Below, one piece after another: positions 11,095 through 22,549 of a stretch of DNA of 64,000 nt. A program made the translations under genes and the position numbers. The stretch is from the NCBI GenBank assembly GCA_907163375.1, contig CAJQUW010001859.1, forward strand, positions 372,001 to 436,000, read 5' to 3'. This stretch comes from Prostheceraeus crozeri. Taxonomy: Eukaryota > Platyhelminthes > Polycladida > Euryleptidae. The notes beneath the pieces were generated by a model, which saw nothing but the letters and a program-made list of their open reading frames with translations, ran no database searches and was not told the DNA's origin. Each line of letters starts with the position of its first letter. The first letter of the stretch is position 1.

Positions 11095-12130
11095 CTACCC
11101 CCCCCTCCTGTCAAACTTCCAACTTTGGCGTTAGAGATCGTAGAAAGTTGTGCAATAGCTCATTTGAAAGCTAAGAGTGAGAAAAATGCAGTGGAAAGCT
11201 CAGTTTGATCCTATTTTCCTGGGTTGAGGGAGGAAAGATGGCAGGAAAACGTCAGAGTTGGAAAAGGCAGGTGTTGGTTGTTTTGGGATGAGAAAGTCGA
11301 TTTTTCGACATGAAGGAGGTCTCGGATGGAAAAACGGAGGCCAGATTCGGAATCTACGTGAAATTTTTGGTCTAGGAACTTCTTTCCAGCTCAATCGGAG
11401 AGAAAAAGTTTTGAGGACGTCCCCCCCCCCTCCTGCCAAACTTCCAACTTTGGTGTTAGAGATGGTAGAAAGTCGTGCAATAGCTCATTTGAAAGCTAAA
11501 AGTGAGAGAAATGCAGTGGAAATCTCAGTTTGGACTAATTTTCCTGGGTTTAGGGAGGAAAATGGCAGGAAACCGTCAGAGTTGGAAAAGGTAGGTGTTG
11601 GAGGTTTTGGGATGAGAAAAGTCGTTTTTCGGGCAGATGGAGACCTCGGAAGGGAAAATGGAGTGCAAATTCGGACGTTTTGGTCAACGTTGGGTCTAGG
11701 AACTTCTTCCCAACTCAATCGGAGAGAAAAAGTTTTGAGGACGTCCCCCCCCACCTGCCAAACTTCCAACTTTGGTTGTAGACATCGTAGAAAGTCGTGC
11801 AATAGCTCATTTGAAAGCTGAGAATGAGAAAAATGCAGTGGAAGGCTCAGTTTGGACTAATTTTCCTGGATTTAGGGAGGAAAATGGCAGGAAACCGTCA
11901 GAGTTGGAAAAGGCAGGTGTTGGAGGTTTTGGGATGAGAAAGTCCATTTTTCGACATGAAGGAGTGCTTGGATGGGAAAATGGAGTGCAAATTTGGACGT
12001 TTTGGCCACTTTTGGGTCTAGGAACTTCTTCCCAACTCAATTGGATGGAAAAAGTTTTGAAGACGTCCCCCCCCTCGGCAGCGATCTTCTAACTTTGGTT
12101 GTAGACAGCGTAGAAAGTCGTGCAATAGCT
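11095..12130. repeat. ~320-bp tandem array in the left terminal repeat
   Basis: There are just over three units. Each starts after a run of 7-10 C and continues with CAAACTTCCAACTTTGG and GAAAGTCGTGCAATAGCTC. C tracts recur near 11095, 11420, 11744 and 12067. The array is mirrored at 26240-27200 in the right arm. Confidence 0.88.
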
Positions 12131-12806
12131 CGTTTGAAAGCTGGGAGTGAGACAAATTCAGTGGAAAACATGGCTTGTTCGTATCTGCCTTCGTTTAGAG
12201 TTGAGATATTATTGAAAATTTGGGACCTTGGCGAAAAAACGACAGAGTTAGAATGTTTATGAAAATCGCTCTAGCGGGTGAACCAAGCCTCGGACGGGAA
12301 AACAGAGACCAGATTTGGAATCAGTGTGACATTTTACATCTACAGGGTGAGTTTCAAGTCAATCGGAGAGAAATAGTTGAAAAGTTGGTTCTCCACATTA
12401 GATTTTTTCCTGAAAATGTTAAAGTGTGGCCACCTTTGGCGGTCAATAGCGGAGGATTGGAAGTGAATGAAGAGCTCGGGTTTCTTTTAGGGGCAAGATG
12501 GTACTTTGTTTTCTAGGATCCTATCTTTTTAGATGCGTGGAAGGTTTCGTTTCTTAATGAGAGCCTGTTGAAAATCGAGTTTTTGCACATTTTCCAAGAT
12601 TTTGGAACTTTTTGAAAAAAACGACAGAGGTTTTTCAGCTCAGCTTCTGGTCATCGTCGAGGGTCGAGGGATAGCTTAAATGAAAGGGGAGAGCGAGAAA
12701 ACATGGCACTCAAAATTTGGAGTCAATCGGAGCAGTAGAACCGGAGATAGACGGGTTTAAAGTTTTTCGATGATGGATGTCACGTCATCAGCTGATCGCC
12801 ACAAAC

Positions 12807-12814
12807 TATATAAG
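12807..12814 (+). promoter_or_regulatory. TATA-like box in the left terminal repeat
   Basis: TATATAAG stands in a GC-richer context. The same sequence occurs in mirror position in the right repeat at 26067-26074. It could drive inward transcripts, but no gene start can be tied to it. Confidence 0.3.
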
Positions 12815-13059
12815 TGGAAACTCTGCTTGTGGAAATCAGTTCTCCTCCCGACTGGGTTGGGGTAGGTGAACTCCGGAGCTCTGATGATAGCATTAGAAAC
12901 ACAGAATTAGATTCATCTGCGCGCGCTTCGGTTGAATTGGGAAGAATTGTATGCAACCTTAATGTCGAAATGGCACATCAACTTGCTCCTTCTCGAATGG
13001 ATAATTCATGTATGGCTTGCTATTGAAATGGCAAACAATAAGCTGTCAGCAGGGGACAC

Positions 13060-13490
13060 CAGAGCCAGTGAGAGATGTGTGCGTGCTGTGATATCACTTC
13101 GTACACACCAAAACACACATCCCTGTCTTGGCTTCGATTCAATGTATGCACTATACAGTGAGCAATGCCGAGGAGAGGATGTGAAATCATCAAGTGAACT
13201 AATTTTCGTACGCCTGCTACTTTCCTTAATAATGATCGGAAGGGCCAACATTATGGAGAAAACTTGTGGGCAATGATCTGAAGTCTTCGAATCTGAAGGA
13301 ATTTTGTCAATCGAAGCACTTCGCTGGAACTCACATTAATCCACAAGCGACGCACGACTTTTTTCCTATCTCTGTAAGGTATTAGGAATTCCTTTTTGCC
13401 CACCTAATAGGTTCCTCAATGTGCCGTCCATTTCGTATTAATCGCACTTCTAGCAAACCGAAGCAGATAAACAAAATATTTAATTCTGTG
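13060..13490. repeat. Dispersed repeat, copy 2, present only in the left arm
   Basis: The right arm has about 26 bp where the left arm has this ~430-bp segment. Its last ~320 bp match the repeat at 9178-9500. It therefore entered the left terminal repeat after the Polinton landed, or was lost from the right. Confidence 0.65.
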
Positions 13491-15032
13491 ATTGGAAATC
13501 TGAAAAAGCGGGTTTCTATAAGAAACCGACTTAGAAAATTTCATTGCTGAACTCAGCCAAGGCGTCAGACTTAGAGGTTCGCCAGGAGATGGCCTTCGTC
13601 TCCAGGCCATAAAAGACTCCAAAACTTTACAGGCTTGTAACTTTGCTTCTACAAGTCCGTTTGACTTGATTGAAAAAGGTTCGGTCGCTATTGACCTGCC
13701 CTAAGTGATAGACTACTTATAAAATTTCATAAGTAGTGCTAAAAAGTTGAAAAATTTTAATTCACTAGTTTTGGAGGTTTTCTGGGGTCTTCGACCCTGC
13801 TGAAGTCGACGAAAGGATTTGTAATGATGTCTGAGCCAGTCTTCTCATGTCTTACCATGATACAAGCAGACTTTCACTGAAAGCGAGCAAGACACGGCGA
13901 GTTTTGCTGTAATATTCCACTGACAGGGTGATCTTTCGGCACGGAGGACGATGCCATAGTGATAAGTGTGGCAAGGGAGTGTGTCATATTTAGACCGAAA
14001 CCGCTGGGGCGACCCATGTTGGGCATTTGACACAGTTCCCAACGTAGCACTTTGAACGCCAATCGGTTGAGTCTTAGCTATCTTGTCATGGGTGGCATCT
14101 AAACATCTCCATTGCAAAACGCTGGTGAATCACGGCTTGCTATCTCTCTCTACGGCTTGCTATCAAGCTGATCAAAGCAACGACTTGGAATGTTTCCTCT
14201 TACCAACTCCACCGGTTTTCATGTCTGGCTATCAAGTCATGGACGGTGCAAGTCACGGAGATTTTCGGTGTCATACTTCCTGTTGGTGGGCGTTCTTTCG
14301 AGACAGCGGTGAAGTCCGTACCGATGAGTACTGCACGGGACGTGGGCAATGGTAATCCTTGTGAAACCTCTCTGCGTCATGTTTCCAAGTGGTTGCCTTT
14401 CGTCTCAACGTTGTACTCTGACCGCCAGGGCGACATTTAGCTATCTGCCACAGGCTACCTCATAAAATCTCCATTGCACTTGTCTCCCGATAGTTGGCCA
14501 ACCATGCGAGAATGAACCATGAGTTCTTTTAAGAACTGTCTCTATCACGGAGACGAAATGATGAAGGGATGAAACGGGAGGCCACCCTTGCACCGCATGC
14601 AACACATCACAGACTTCTCTCTTCGCTAGTGAACAAGCTGTTGTGAGTGTAGTCAGAAACTTGATCATGTCGTACAAAAGTTTTACTGCAACACAGGTTG
14701 ATGTATAGTTAGAAAGTTTGATCATGACGTTTTATGAAACACACATGTCATGAAATGCAAGCGTTAGTGTAGTCAACTAGTTTTACTGCGACACACGTTT
14801 GTAAAAGTAAAGTTTGATCATCGAAGTTTATTCGTAAGTCTAGTCAGAAAGTGTATCATGTTGTACAAAAGTTTTACTGCAACACAGGTTGATGTATAGT
14901 TAGAAAGTTTGATCATGACGTTTTGTGAAACACAAATGTCATAAAATGTTGGCGTTGGTGTACTCAAATACTTTTACGAAAAGTTTGTACATTGAAGTTT
15001 TATGACTGACCGAACTCACCACAGCAGTAGAT

Positions 15033-15166
15033 AGTTTTATCGAAAAGGTTTTACTGCACAGTGTAGATTGTCTTGTAACTTACTTTCACAGTGTTAGAAA
15101 GTTTTATCGAAAAGGTTTTACTGCACAGTGTAGATTGTCTTGTAACTTACTTTCACAGTGTTAGAA
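15033..15166. repeat. Two tandem copies of a 67-bp unit
   Basis: AGTTTTATCGAAAAGGTTTT starts each copy, at 15033 and 15100. It lies in the simple, diverging inner part of the left terminal repeat. Confidence 0.85.
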
Positions 15167-15362
15167 AGTTTTATTGGAGACATTTGCCAAATGTTCCCTT
15201 ATTAGAAAATTCAAACTCCATGACTGTTATATTAGCTTCATCAGGTTTACTAAAAGCAGTCTTCTACTGCAGTGAGACTGACAGTTTAGAATGTTATATA
15301 AAAACAGTGTTCACAACAGCATTAGAAAGTTTAGCACAACACAAGTGTCATGAAAAAATACT

Positions 15363-15815
15363 TTATTTGGTCTTTGATTTAACATCATTAAAACCCACTT
15401 TACTAATAGCAATGACAATATGGCTTATTTTATTCAGAAGCAAATGATCGCCGTAACCATGAAAGTTGTCCATCCGAGAAATAATTTTCCGGAGATGTCG
15501 TGTATAAAACTCAGAAGCATCAGTAACATATTCTTGTCCGTAGGAACGAAATTGAAAGTCAACACTTTCCGCTGCTTCACCTTGTGGAAAATGAGTGTAA
15601 TTGACATGTGCAATTAAGTGAGCCTTGATGAGACTGTCTTTGAAATAAGATATCAACTCCGTAAATATTTCTCGTGTGTAGTCTAAACATGCTTCCAATT
15701 CTGTCTCCTCCCTTTGAAACTCAAGGATGTAATCTTGTATTAAGCCTCCGAGGCACTCTTGATGAAAACGAATCGTGCAGTCATCATGTTTCAATGTATT
15801 GACTTCAGGTGCCAT
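15363..15815 (-). CDS. Stand-alone protein resembling the N-terminal accessory domain of Polinton PolB
   Basis: This is an uninterrupted 150-residue frame starting with MAPEVNTLKHDDC. It has no named domain, but its C-terminal half (FYTRHLRKIISRMDNF ... ISHIVIAIS) resembles a stretch inside Polinton PolB. In PolB1 of this element that stretch reads YLVNNLNKFNERDSG ... IEKVDIKIN and lies before the exonuclease. The mid part KAHLIAHVNY also resembles the KGMFYLTAHFNK region of PolB1. It is transcribed away from the proline-rich gene, with a TATA-bearing spacer between. A role beside the polymerase or its terminal protein is a guess; the similarity is by eye. Confidence 0.6.
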   Translation of the reverse strand: MAPEVNTLKHDDCTIRFHQECLGGLIQDYILEFQREETELEACLDYTREIFTELISYFKDSLIKAHLIAHVNYTHFPQGEAAESVDFQFRSYGQEYVTDASEFYTRHLRKIISRMDNFHGYGDHLLLNKISHIVIAISKVGFNDVKSKTK

Positions 15816-15956
15816 GGCTGAGTCTATTGCTAAACATCATGTTTGCCTAGGACGATTTCAATAACGCGTTACAAATGTGTATGTGTACACATCGGGAACT
15901 CTAGTTCGTTTGTGATTGGACGAAAGGTCTCATCCATTCACCGCTTAGGAAAATCT

Positions 15957-15965
15957 TATAAAAGG
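15957..15965 (+). promoter_or_regulatory. TATA box ahead of the spliced gene of Polinton 1
   Basis: TATAAAAGG lies about 45 bp before a likely first-exon donor (CAAGGTGAGTG near 16003). It is in the spacer between the divergent 15.4-15.8 kb gene and the 16.4-17.4 kb exons, and is the best candidate core promoter in the element. Confidence 0.5.
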
Positions 15966-16453
15966 AAGTGCACCAGCTCTGCTCTTCACATTTATCTTTC
16001 ACAAGGTGAGTGTCGGTGAGCTCCTGCTATCAGGTTGTTTTGCCTTTCTATCAAGTTGAATAGTCTCTTGCTATCAAGAGATTCACTTCTGCTCATAAAA
16101 CATATCATCGCTGTAATACCTCCTTTGCTCGAGCGTTCCTTCGGGACGGCAGGTACTGCCGTAGAGGGATTGCGTTGTACGGGTTGTTCGTCGTTTGTTA
16201 GACCGAAACCTCTGAGCCGTTGCTCATGTTGGGCGTTCGACTTCATACTCAACGTGACGCTTTCTCTCGCCAGGTCAGAGTACTTTAGCCGTTCAACAAA
16301 GGTTAGTCTTTATGATATGGAGTAGAGTGAAATGTAATGCATTAGATGTCACTTCAATGATTGTTCCCAAATGTTGACTAGACAAATGAAACGATTCTCA
16401 TCTTTCCTTTTCATTGATTGAAATATGCTAACGTAATCTGCAATTGTTCAAAA

Positions 16454-17400
16454 ATGGAATTCACCAAAATTGAGAATTATCACATTGCTGTCGAGATGGA
16501 GAAGGCCACCATCGAGCAATGTAAGTATTTGTATCAAGGTTGACTCTATTACTAACATCATTAGGGTAGACATCCCAATTAAAATCAAGAGCCCTTCCCT
16601 TATTTTGTTCATGTTTAAACCGAATCCAAATTTTACCTCTGCTTATCTTTGCTGTCATTCTTTTTCAGTGCATGAATGTATTCGCAATGGGGAACCCGTC
16701 CCCCAAGGAGCAATCGGGGAAGCCTATGAGCGGCTTGGCAAGTGTGAGCCTCACCTATGAGAACTGGGAGTTGGAATGTCATGTTTTAGCACTTCTATAT
16801 CCGTACAGATTACTCTCTATCATTATTATCTCCGCAACCTCTAATCTAACTTCTCTTTCCTCTCTACAGACTTGGCAAAGATGAAGAAGTGGGAGGAAGC
16901 CGCGAGGCGGAAATTCGAAGCCGAATTTCCGGCCCTACCTTCCCACCCATCTACCTCCGCCCATGGTGCGACCCCTCTCTCGAGCTCGGGCATCGTCATC
17001 GCCCCACCTCTACCGCCAGCTCCGATACCTGCACTCGTCGCTGCTCCAGTCCCTGCTCCTCGTCACTACGTCCCTCCAACAGCGAAGCCCAGGACTCTTC
17101 CACCCTCGGATCGCGTCCCTCTCCTGCCTCCTCCGCGTCCATCCTTGCTGCCGGAGATCAATTCATTAGATGACAAGTATCCATGATTGGGAAATAGGGG
17201 GATAAGACTTCAAACTTGAAATTATGATCATGTTACTAATCTCTTTTCTCTTTTTCTCGACAGATCTGGCGGCCTACCTCCTGGACGGCGACGTTTCCTC
17301 CCGTCCCATCATCATCCCAGCTTCATCACCTCCACCTGCAGCGACCGAACTCCCTCTCCTCTCCGTTCAGTCGGTGGAGAGATTGCTGGAGGAACAGTAG
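16454..17400 (+). CDS. Spliced proline-rich protein of Polinton 1, function unknown
   Basis: Coding segments at 16454-16520, 16669-16743 and 16870 to about 17175 are bounded by GT donors and pyrimidine-rich AG acceptors. A last segment begins after the acceptor near 17263. The first two segments are charged and probably helical (MEFTKIENYHIAVEMEK). The third has KMKKWEEAARRKFEAEFPAL followed by a long Pro/Ala-rich tail. The composition recalls flexible scaffold or terminal-protein-like proteins, but no family is recognised. It lies directly upstream of PolB on the same strand. Exon borders are predicted by eye and the last is uncertain. Confidence 0.45.
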
Positions 17401-17469
17401 TTAGAGATAGTGGGAGAGGAGATCGCAATCGAGGAGGAAGGTGTGAGGGAGAGAGAATGACCTACGGCA

Positions 17470-20400
17470 CGACAGCTCAGCTGTACAGACTGTGGGCAGG
17501 TCTTTGCGAGGCCATTCTGCCTTCGGCGACACCGGCATTCTCACTGCCCAAAAGCAAAAGGAGATCTGGAGATGGCGCGCCGACCGATCCCTCAACGACC
17601 CAAGTGTGAAGGTTGTGGACGCACGTTCTACAACAACACCAACTTGCGAGTCCACATCGAAGGCGGTTCCTGTTGTAGTGTGAGGCAACCACCAACGTCA
17701 TCAGGTAGGAAGCATCCTTCGTCGCACATCAGCTTTTCCTGTTCTTCGTGTCAGAAGACCTTTCCTACAGAGTTTGTTCTTTCTTCGCACACACTCTGTC
17801 ACACACATTCCACTGAGCTTTACACTGACAACAACGTCACTCTAAGGCTGAGCAAGTTTTCCGTTGAGAGGCTCGTTCGCGACTATGAGTTAGAAAGCTC
17901 TGAAGCTGTGCAAGATATTCATCCTATCTTGATGAATAATATAGGTTTGATTCATCAAATGTTGGCGAGCTTAGATAGATTTTTACTTAAAGGCATGTTC
18001 TATCTCACTGCTCATTTCAATAAGGTAGACAGTAGCACGGGAGAAGAGTCCACTGTGACCACTAGGATAGCTTCCTGTGCTGCTGATCTCATAGGTGATG
18101 TAAACGAGCGGATAGAGAGACATGCGACCTATCTCGTCAACAACTTAAATAAATTTAATGAAAGAGACAGCGGTCTGGTGTTTGATGGGATAGAGAAGGT
18201 AGACATTAAAATCAATCTTTTAGAAAATTTGCAAGGGAGCGGTTTTTTCACCCTCCCCAAAGAACTGGCTGGCAAAAAGGCTGTCATCAATGTAGAGTGT
18301 CAGTCCCAGTGTTTCAAGTATGCCGTCCTCTCCATTCTTCACTATAATGATATAGGTATGCATCATCAAAGAGTCACTAAATATCGTGAATGGGAGGATG
18401 AGCTTAAGTTTGACGGGTTAGATGTCAACACATTAGATTTTAAAGGCATCGCCCAATTTGAAAGACTCAATAACATTAAGATCGTCGCCCATCTCTGGGA
18501 AAAAGGTCTGAAAGGCGTTAGGTATAACAACCGCCAAAGTAACTTCGACCGGGTTGTCAATCTTCTCCTAGTCTATAGTGACAACCACCCAGAATGGCAT
18601 TATTGTGGCATTCCTAAAATTTCAAAGTTGTATCGCCACCAGCAAAGTTATGATGACAAACATTATTACTGTGATCGCTGCACACGACGCTTTAGGTCAA
18701 AACCATTTTTTGAACAGCATTACGAGTGGTGCTCTCGGGGTAAACTTCAAATGGAAGTCATGCCCAAAGATGAATTTTATAGGTATGAGGAAAACGGCAA
18801 TGAGCTCAGTCCCATACGTACCATCTATGCGGACATTGAATGTTACATTGAACAAGAAGACCTAAGTCATGAGCCAGCAGCCATTGCCTGTTATGAAGTT
18901 TGGCATCCATATTATAGGAATCAAAATAAAATGCATGTGTGGCAAGGCGAGGAGTGCGTTGAAAACTTCCTCAACTTTTTAGATAGGAAAGCCCGTTTTC
19001 ATCAACGATATGAAACGGAGCTGACTAGAAAATCCATGTGCTTCACAGAAGCCGATAAAATCAAATTTGATAGGACCACGGAATGTCCCCGCTGCTGTTC
19101 ATCCTTTGATGATCAGCAACATAAGAAAGTGAGGGACCATTGCCATCTCAGTGGTAAATTTAGGTCTGCCTTATGCAGTAAATGCAATATGAAACTTAGG
19201 CTCAAACGGCGAACGCTCCCGGTAATCTTTCATAACTTTATATGTTATGATGCTCACATCATCATTCGCCATGGATTCGGTAAAATGAAATCCTGGTCAT
19301 CCAAAGTGATTGCACAAAGCAAGGAAAAATTTACGTGCATCACTGCTAAAGTCCAAGTCGATAAGACGAAGGAGGGGAAGCCTGTCTTCTATGACATAAA
19401 GTTTCTAGACAGTTTTCAATTTATGTCTTCTTCCTTAGCGGCGTTGGCTAATAATTTAGAAACACTTCCCCTCACTCAACATTTAAAGAAGGACTATCCC
19501 AACATAAGTGACAGTCTGATGCGACGGAAAGGGGTGTTTCCTTATATTTATTTTAGTTCAATGGATGCATTGAAAGAAACATCCCTTCCACCCATCGATA
19601 AAGATAAAAATGATTTGACGGGTGAGGACTGTTCGCTGGATGACTATAGGCATGCAGAGCAAGCATGGTTAGAATTTAGGTGTCGCACTTTTGGTGACTA
19701 CATGCTTGCCTACTTAAAATTAGACGTCTATCTGTTGGCTGACGTGCTTGAGACTTTTAGGAAAGTCACATTAGAACAGGACGCCTTAGACCCCGTCCAT
19801 TTTATTAGTCTGCCGGGTCTGTTCTATCAGTCAGCCTTCAAGATGACGAAAGAGAGCATTCATTTACTGCAAGATGCAGAAATGTACACGTTATTTGAAC
19901 GTGGTATTAGGGGTGGCTTAACATTTGTCGACAAACATGTTGTCAACAGCACCCAAGACATAGGATCGACCACGCATTTAATGCACATAGACCAAAATAA
20001 TTCATATGGGGGTGCATTATCCAAGCCTTTGCCACAGTCTGACTTCTAATGGGTAGAGCCCCATGACATTGAATACTTCTCCAATACAGCACACATCATG
20101 GCACTGGGAGATGAGGCCGACATAGGTTATTTATTTGAAGTCGACCTCATCTATCCAGACTGTATTAGGAATAGAACCGTTGATTGTCCTCTCGCACCCG
20201 AATCTGGCATAGTCAGTCAAGATATGTTCTCTCCCTTTATGGAAGAACACAATAAGCAATATGAGGCGAAAAATGACTTAAAATATAAACCCACTAGGAA
20301 GTTGTTGCTCACCCAATTGAACAAGCAGCATTACATCGTGCACTATTCCATCATCAAATTATATCTAGGTATGGGGATGCAACTTGACAAAGTCCATCGC

Positions 20401-21319
20401 GCTATCCAGTTTAGGCAGAAGCCCTTTCTAAAACCGTATATAGAATTTGATAGCAAGAAACGGGCTGAATCCAAGAATCCTTTCGAAAGGGACTTCTTTA
20501 AATTTAAGAATAATGCCCTCTTTGGTAAAACCATGGAGGATGTAAGAAAGCGCATGGACTATCGTATCGCAACTGATCCGGAAACGAGTATCAAGTTATG
20601 TCGCTCGCCGTTGTTTTGCCACCATGATGTCATTTCCGAAGACATTACTGGTATTAAAATGCTAAAATCTAAAGTAGAACTTTGCAAGCCCATTTATGTC
20701 GGTCAGGCTGTCTTGGATCACTCCAAGTTAGAAATGTACAAGTTATTTTACCACACTTTTAAAACGTGTCCATTGATCCAACATGTGGAATTAGTAGGAG
20801 GCGATACAGACAGCTTCTTCCTAGCTTTGACAACCACTAGCCAAGTCAAGCAGGAAGGCATTTTAAAATATTTAGCACCCAAGTTTGATAGTTCCAACAA
20901 TCCCACTCACCATCCGCTTTAATCTACCTCAAATAAAGCGAAGCTTGGCTGCTTCAAGGATGAGTGTGCCGGCAAACAGATAGAAGAGCCCCAAGATGTA
21001 CTCCATGAAGCTAAAATCCTCATAGCTTTCTATAAAACGGGCGAAAGGCATCTCGAAGTCAATCGTTAGAAAAATGACACATAGGGACTATCAGGATGCC
21101 TTAGATTCTCCTAAAATTAAAAAAGTAGAAATGACCATTTTAAAATCACAGTCGCATCAAGTCAGAACAACGACGTTTAGGAAACGAGGTCTCTCAGCTT
21201 GGGAAGATAAGCGATGCTGGATGAGTCCTAACCACGCATTACCGTACGGCCATCCAGACACTCATCTACCTCCACCCAAGAGACAGAAACTTTCTCTTCC
21301 TCCGTCCGGCGATGTATGA
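17470..21319 (+). pseudogene. Polinton 1 protein-primed DNA polymerase B (broken)
   Basis: The region encodes a Polinton-type family B polymerase. Near the N-terminus there are three C2H2 zinc fingers (for example CEGCGRTFYNNTNLRVHIE), then the accessory domain. The 3'-5' exonuclease motif YADIECYIE lies near 18.83 kb. An embedded HNH-like finger (DHCHLSGKFRSALC) lies near 19.15 kb, and LKLDVYLLADV follows near 19.72 kb. Polymerase motif A is DQNNSYGG (20.0 kb), motif B is KFKNNALFGKTM (20.5 kb) and motif C is GGDTDSFF (20.8 kb). The C-terminal signature LSAWEDKR ... LPYGH is near 21.2 kb. The gene is broken (about three breaks) and is a fossil. In intact relatives it copies the linear element from a protein primer. 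Confidence 0.93.
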
Positions 21320-21689
21320 TGATGAATGCTTCGTCTCTGTTGTGGTTGATGTTTTGCTTTTTCGCTCCATGGCGTTTTCTATGGGGCGTTGTGAGTGAGT
21401 GCCTTGTAACATGCGTCCAACTCATGATCACTTCATATCATGACTTGCATATCAACTGGTTTTTCTTGACGTTGTTTTCTCCCTGCGCATGAGTGACTTT
21501 GTTTTCTCCCTGTACATGAGTGACTTTGTTTTTTCCGGTGATGTGAGCCATAAAAACTTTGTTTTCAGCTACCATCAGTATGACCTATGTGCAGTGCTGT
21601 GAAAATCGGCTGTGATGATGAAAAACATATCATGTACATACTGTGTCGTTTTCCTTTTGACATAAAGATGGGATTCTCACTCAATAGAG

Positions 21690-22195
21690 AGAAGTAAAAG
21701 TTTTGATCATTTGTAAGATGGGTAGGGTTAGAAATAAAGTTGATGATTGTAAAGTTAGAAATGAAGTTATCACCATGTCGCTGTTTGTGAGATAGGTGAA
21801 ATATAAATGAAGTCAGAATCACTTCACTGTTTGTAAAGTTAGAAATAAAGTTGACGTTTGTAAAGTTAGAAATAAAGTTATCACCATGTCGCTGTTTGTA
21901 AGATAGGTGAAATATAAATGAAGTCAGAATCACTTCACTGTTTGTAGAGTTAGAAATAAAGTTGTAACCATGTCGCTGTTTGTAAGATAGGTGAAATATA
22001 AATGAAGTCAGAATCACTTCACTGTTTGTAAAGTTAGAAATAAAGTTGACGTTTGTAAAGTTTGAAATAAAGTTGTTGTTTGTGAGGTTTGTAAGATAGG
22101 TGAAGTATAAAGTAAAGTGACAAGCATTTCACTGTTTGCAAGATAGCTAAAGTATAAAATAAAGTCAAAACCATCTTAGAGTTTGTAAGTTATCA
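21690..22195. repeat. Short tandem repeats downstream of PolB
   Basis: Units such as GTAAGATAGGTGAAATATAA and GTTAGAAATAAAGTTG recur with spacings of about 86-110 bp. The stretch sits between the end of PolB and a TATA box at 22270 and shows no coding sense. Confidence 0.8.
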
Positions 22196-22254
22196 TCCTC
22201 GCCAACAACTGTAACATCATGACAATTTCTTTGGCTTAGGAAACATCAACCACT

Positions 22255-22297
22255 TTGCTGACTCATGTCTATAAATAGCTCTGACTCATGAAGGGGT
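22255..22297 (+). promoter_or_regulatory. TATA box flanked by AP-1-like sites
   Basis: TATAAATAG (22270-22278) is flanked on both sides within 15 bp by TGACTCATG, the AP-1 type site. No gene start on the plus strand follows clearly, so the transcript it would serve is unknown. Confidence 0.4.
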
Positions 22298-22343
22298 GAA
22301 GCGCCAGTCAGTTAGATAAGAATCTATTCAGTCTTGTTCAACC

Positions 22344-22530
22344 TTTTCACCGACACGTGTGTGGGCGTTATTTATCAGACAAAGCGATGGCGCCTCACGT
22401 CAGACAGCATGACGTTTTCACCGACACGTGTGTGGGCGTTATTTATCAGACAAAGCGATGACGCCTCACGTCAGACAGCGTGACCTTTTCACCGACAAGT
22501 GTGTGGGCGATAGTTCATTGCGATGACTCA
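22344..22530. repeat. 71-bp tandem repeat with E-box and CRE-like motifs
   Basis: Units start at 22344, 22415 and 22486 (the third incomplete and diverged). Complete units contain the E-box CACGTG and the CRE-like CTCACGTCAG. The repeat lies between the AP-1/TATA cluster and the 3' end of the TBP-like gene, and may be an enhancer. Confidence 0.8.
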
Positions 22531-22549
22531 TTCAAAACGCATCATGTGA

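Larger units (their letters stand above)
10952..15332. repeat. Left terminal inverted repeat of Polinton 1
   Basis: This arm matches 24075-27353 in inverted orientation. It is about 1.1 kb longer because it has an extra tandem-array unit and a dispersed repeat around 13.06-13.49 kb that the right arm lacks. In places the arms are identical (14441-14725 against 24551-24835), while similarity falls at the inner end. It contains short open frames that look like chance. Confidence 0.9.

Noticed and set aside
11258-12516. Long overlapping frames on both strands in the Polinton 1 terminal repeat
   Set aside because: They follow the ~320-bp tandem units, repeat the same peptides and occur on both strands at once, so they are by-products of the repeat.
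13845-14725. Several 90-94 codon frames in the Polinton 1 terminal repeats, conserved between the two arms
   Set aside because: Conservation is explained by the arms being near-identical DNA; frames exist on both strands and none shows a domain.
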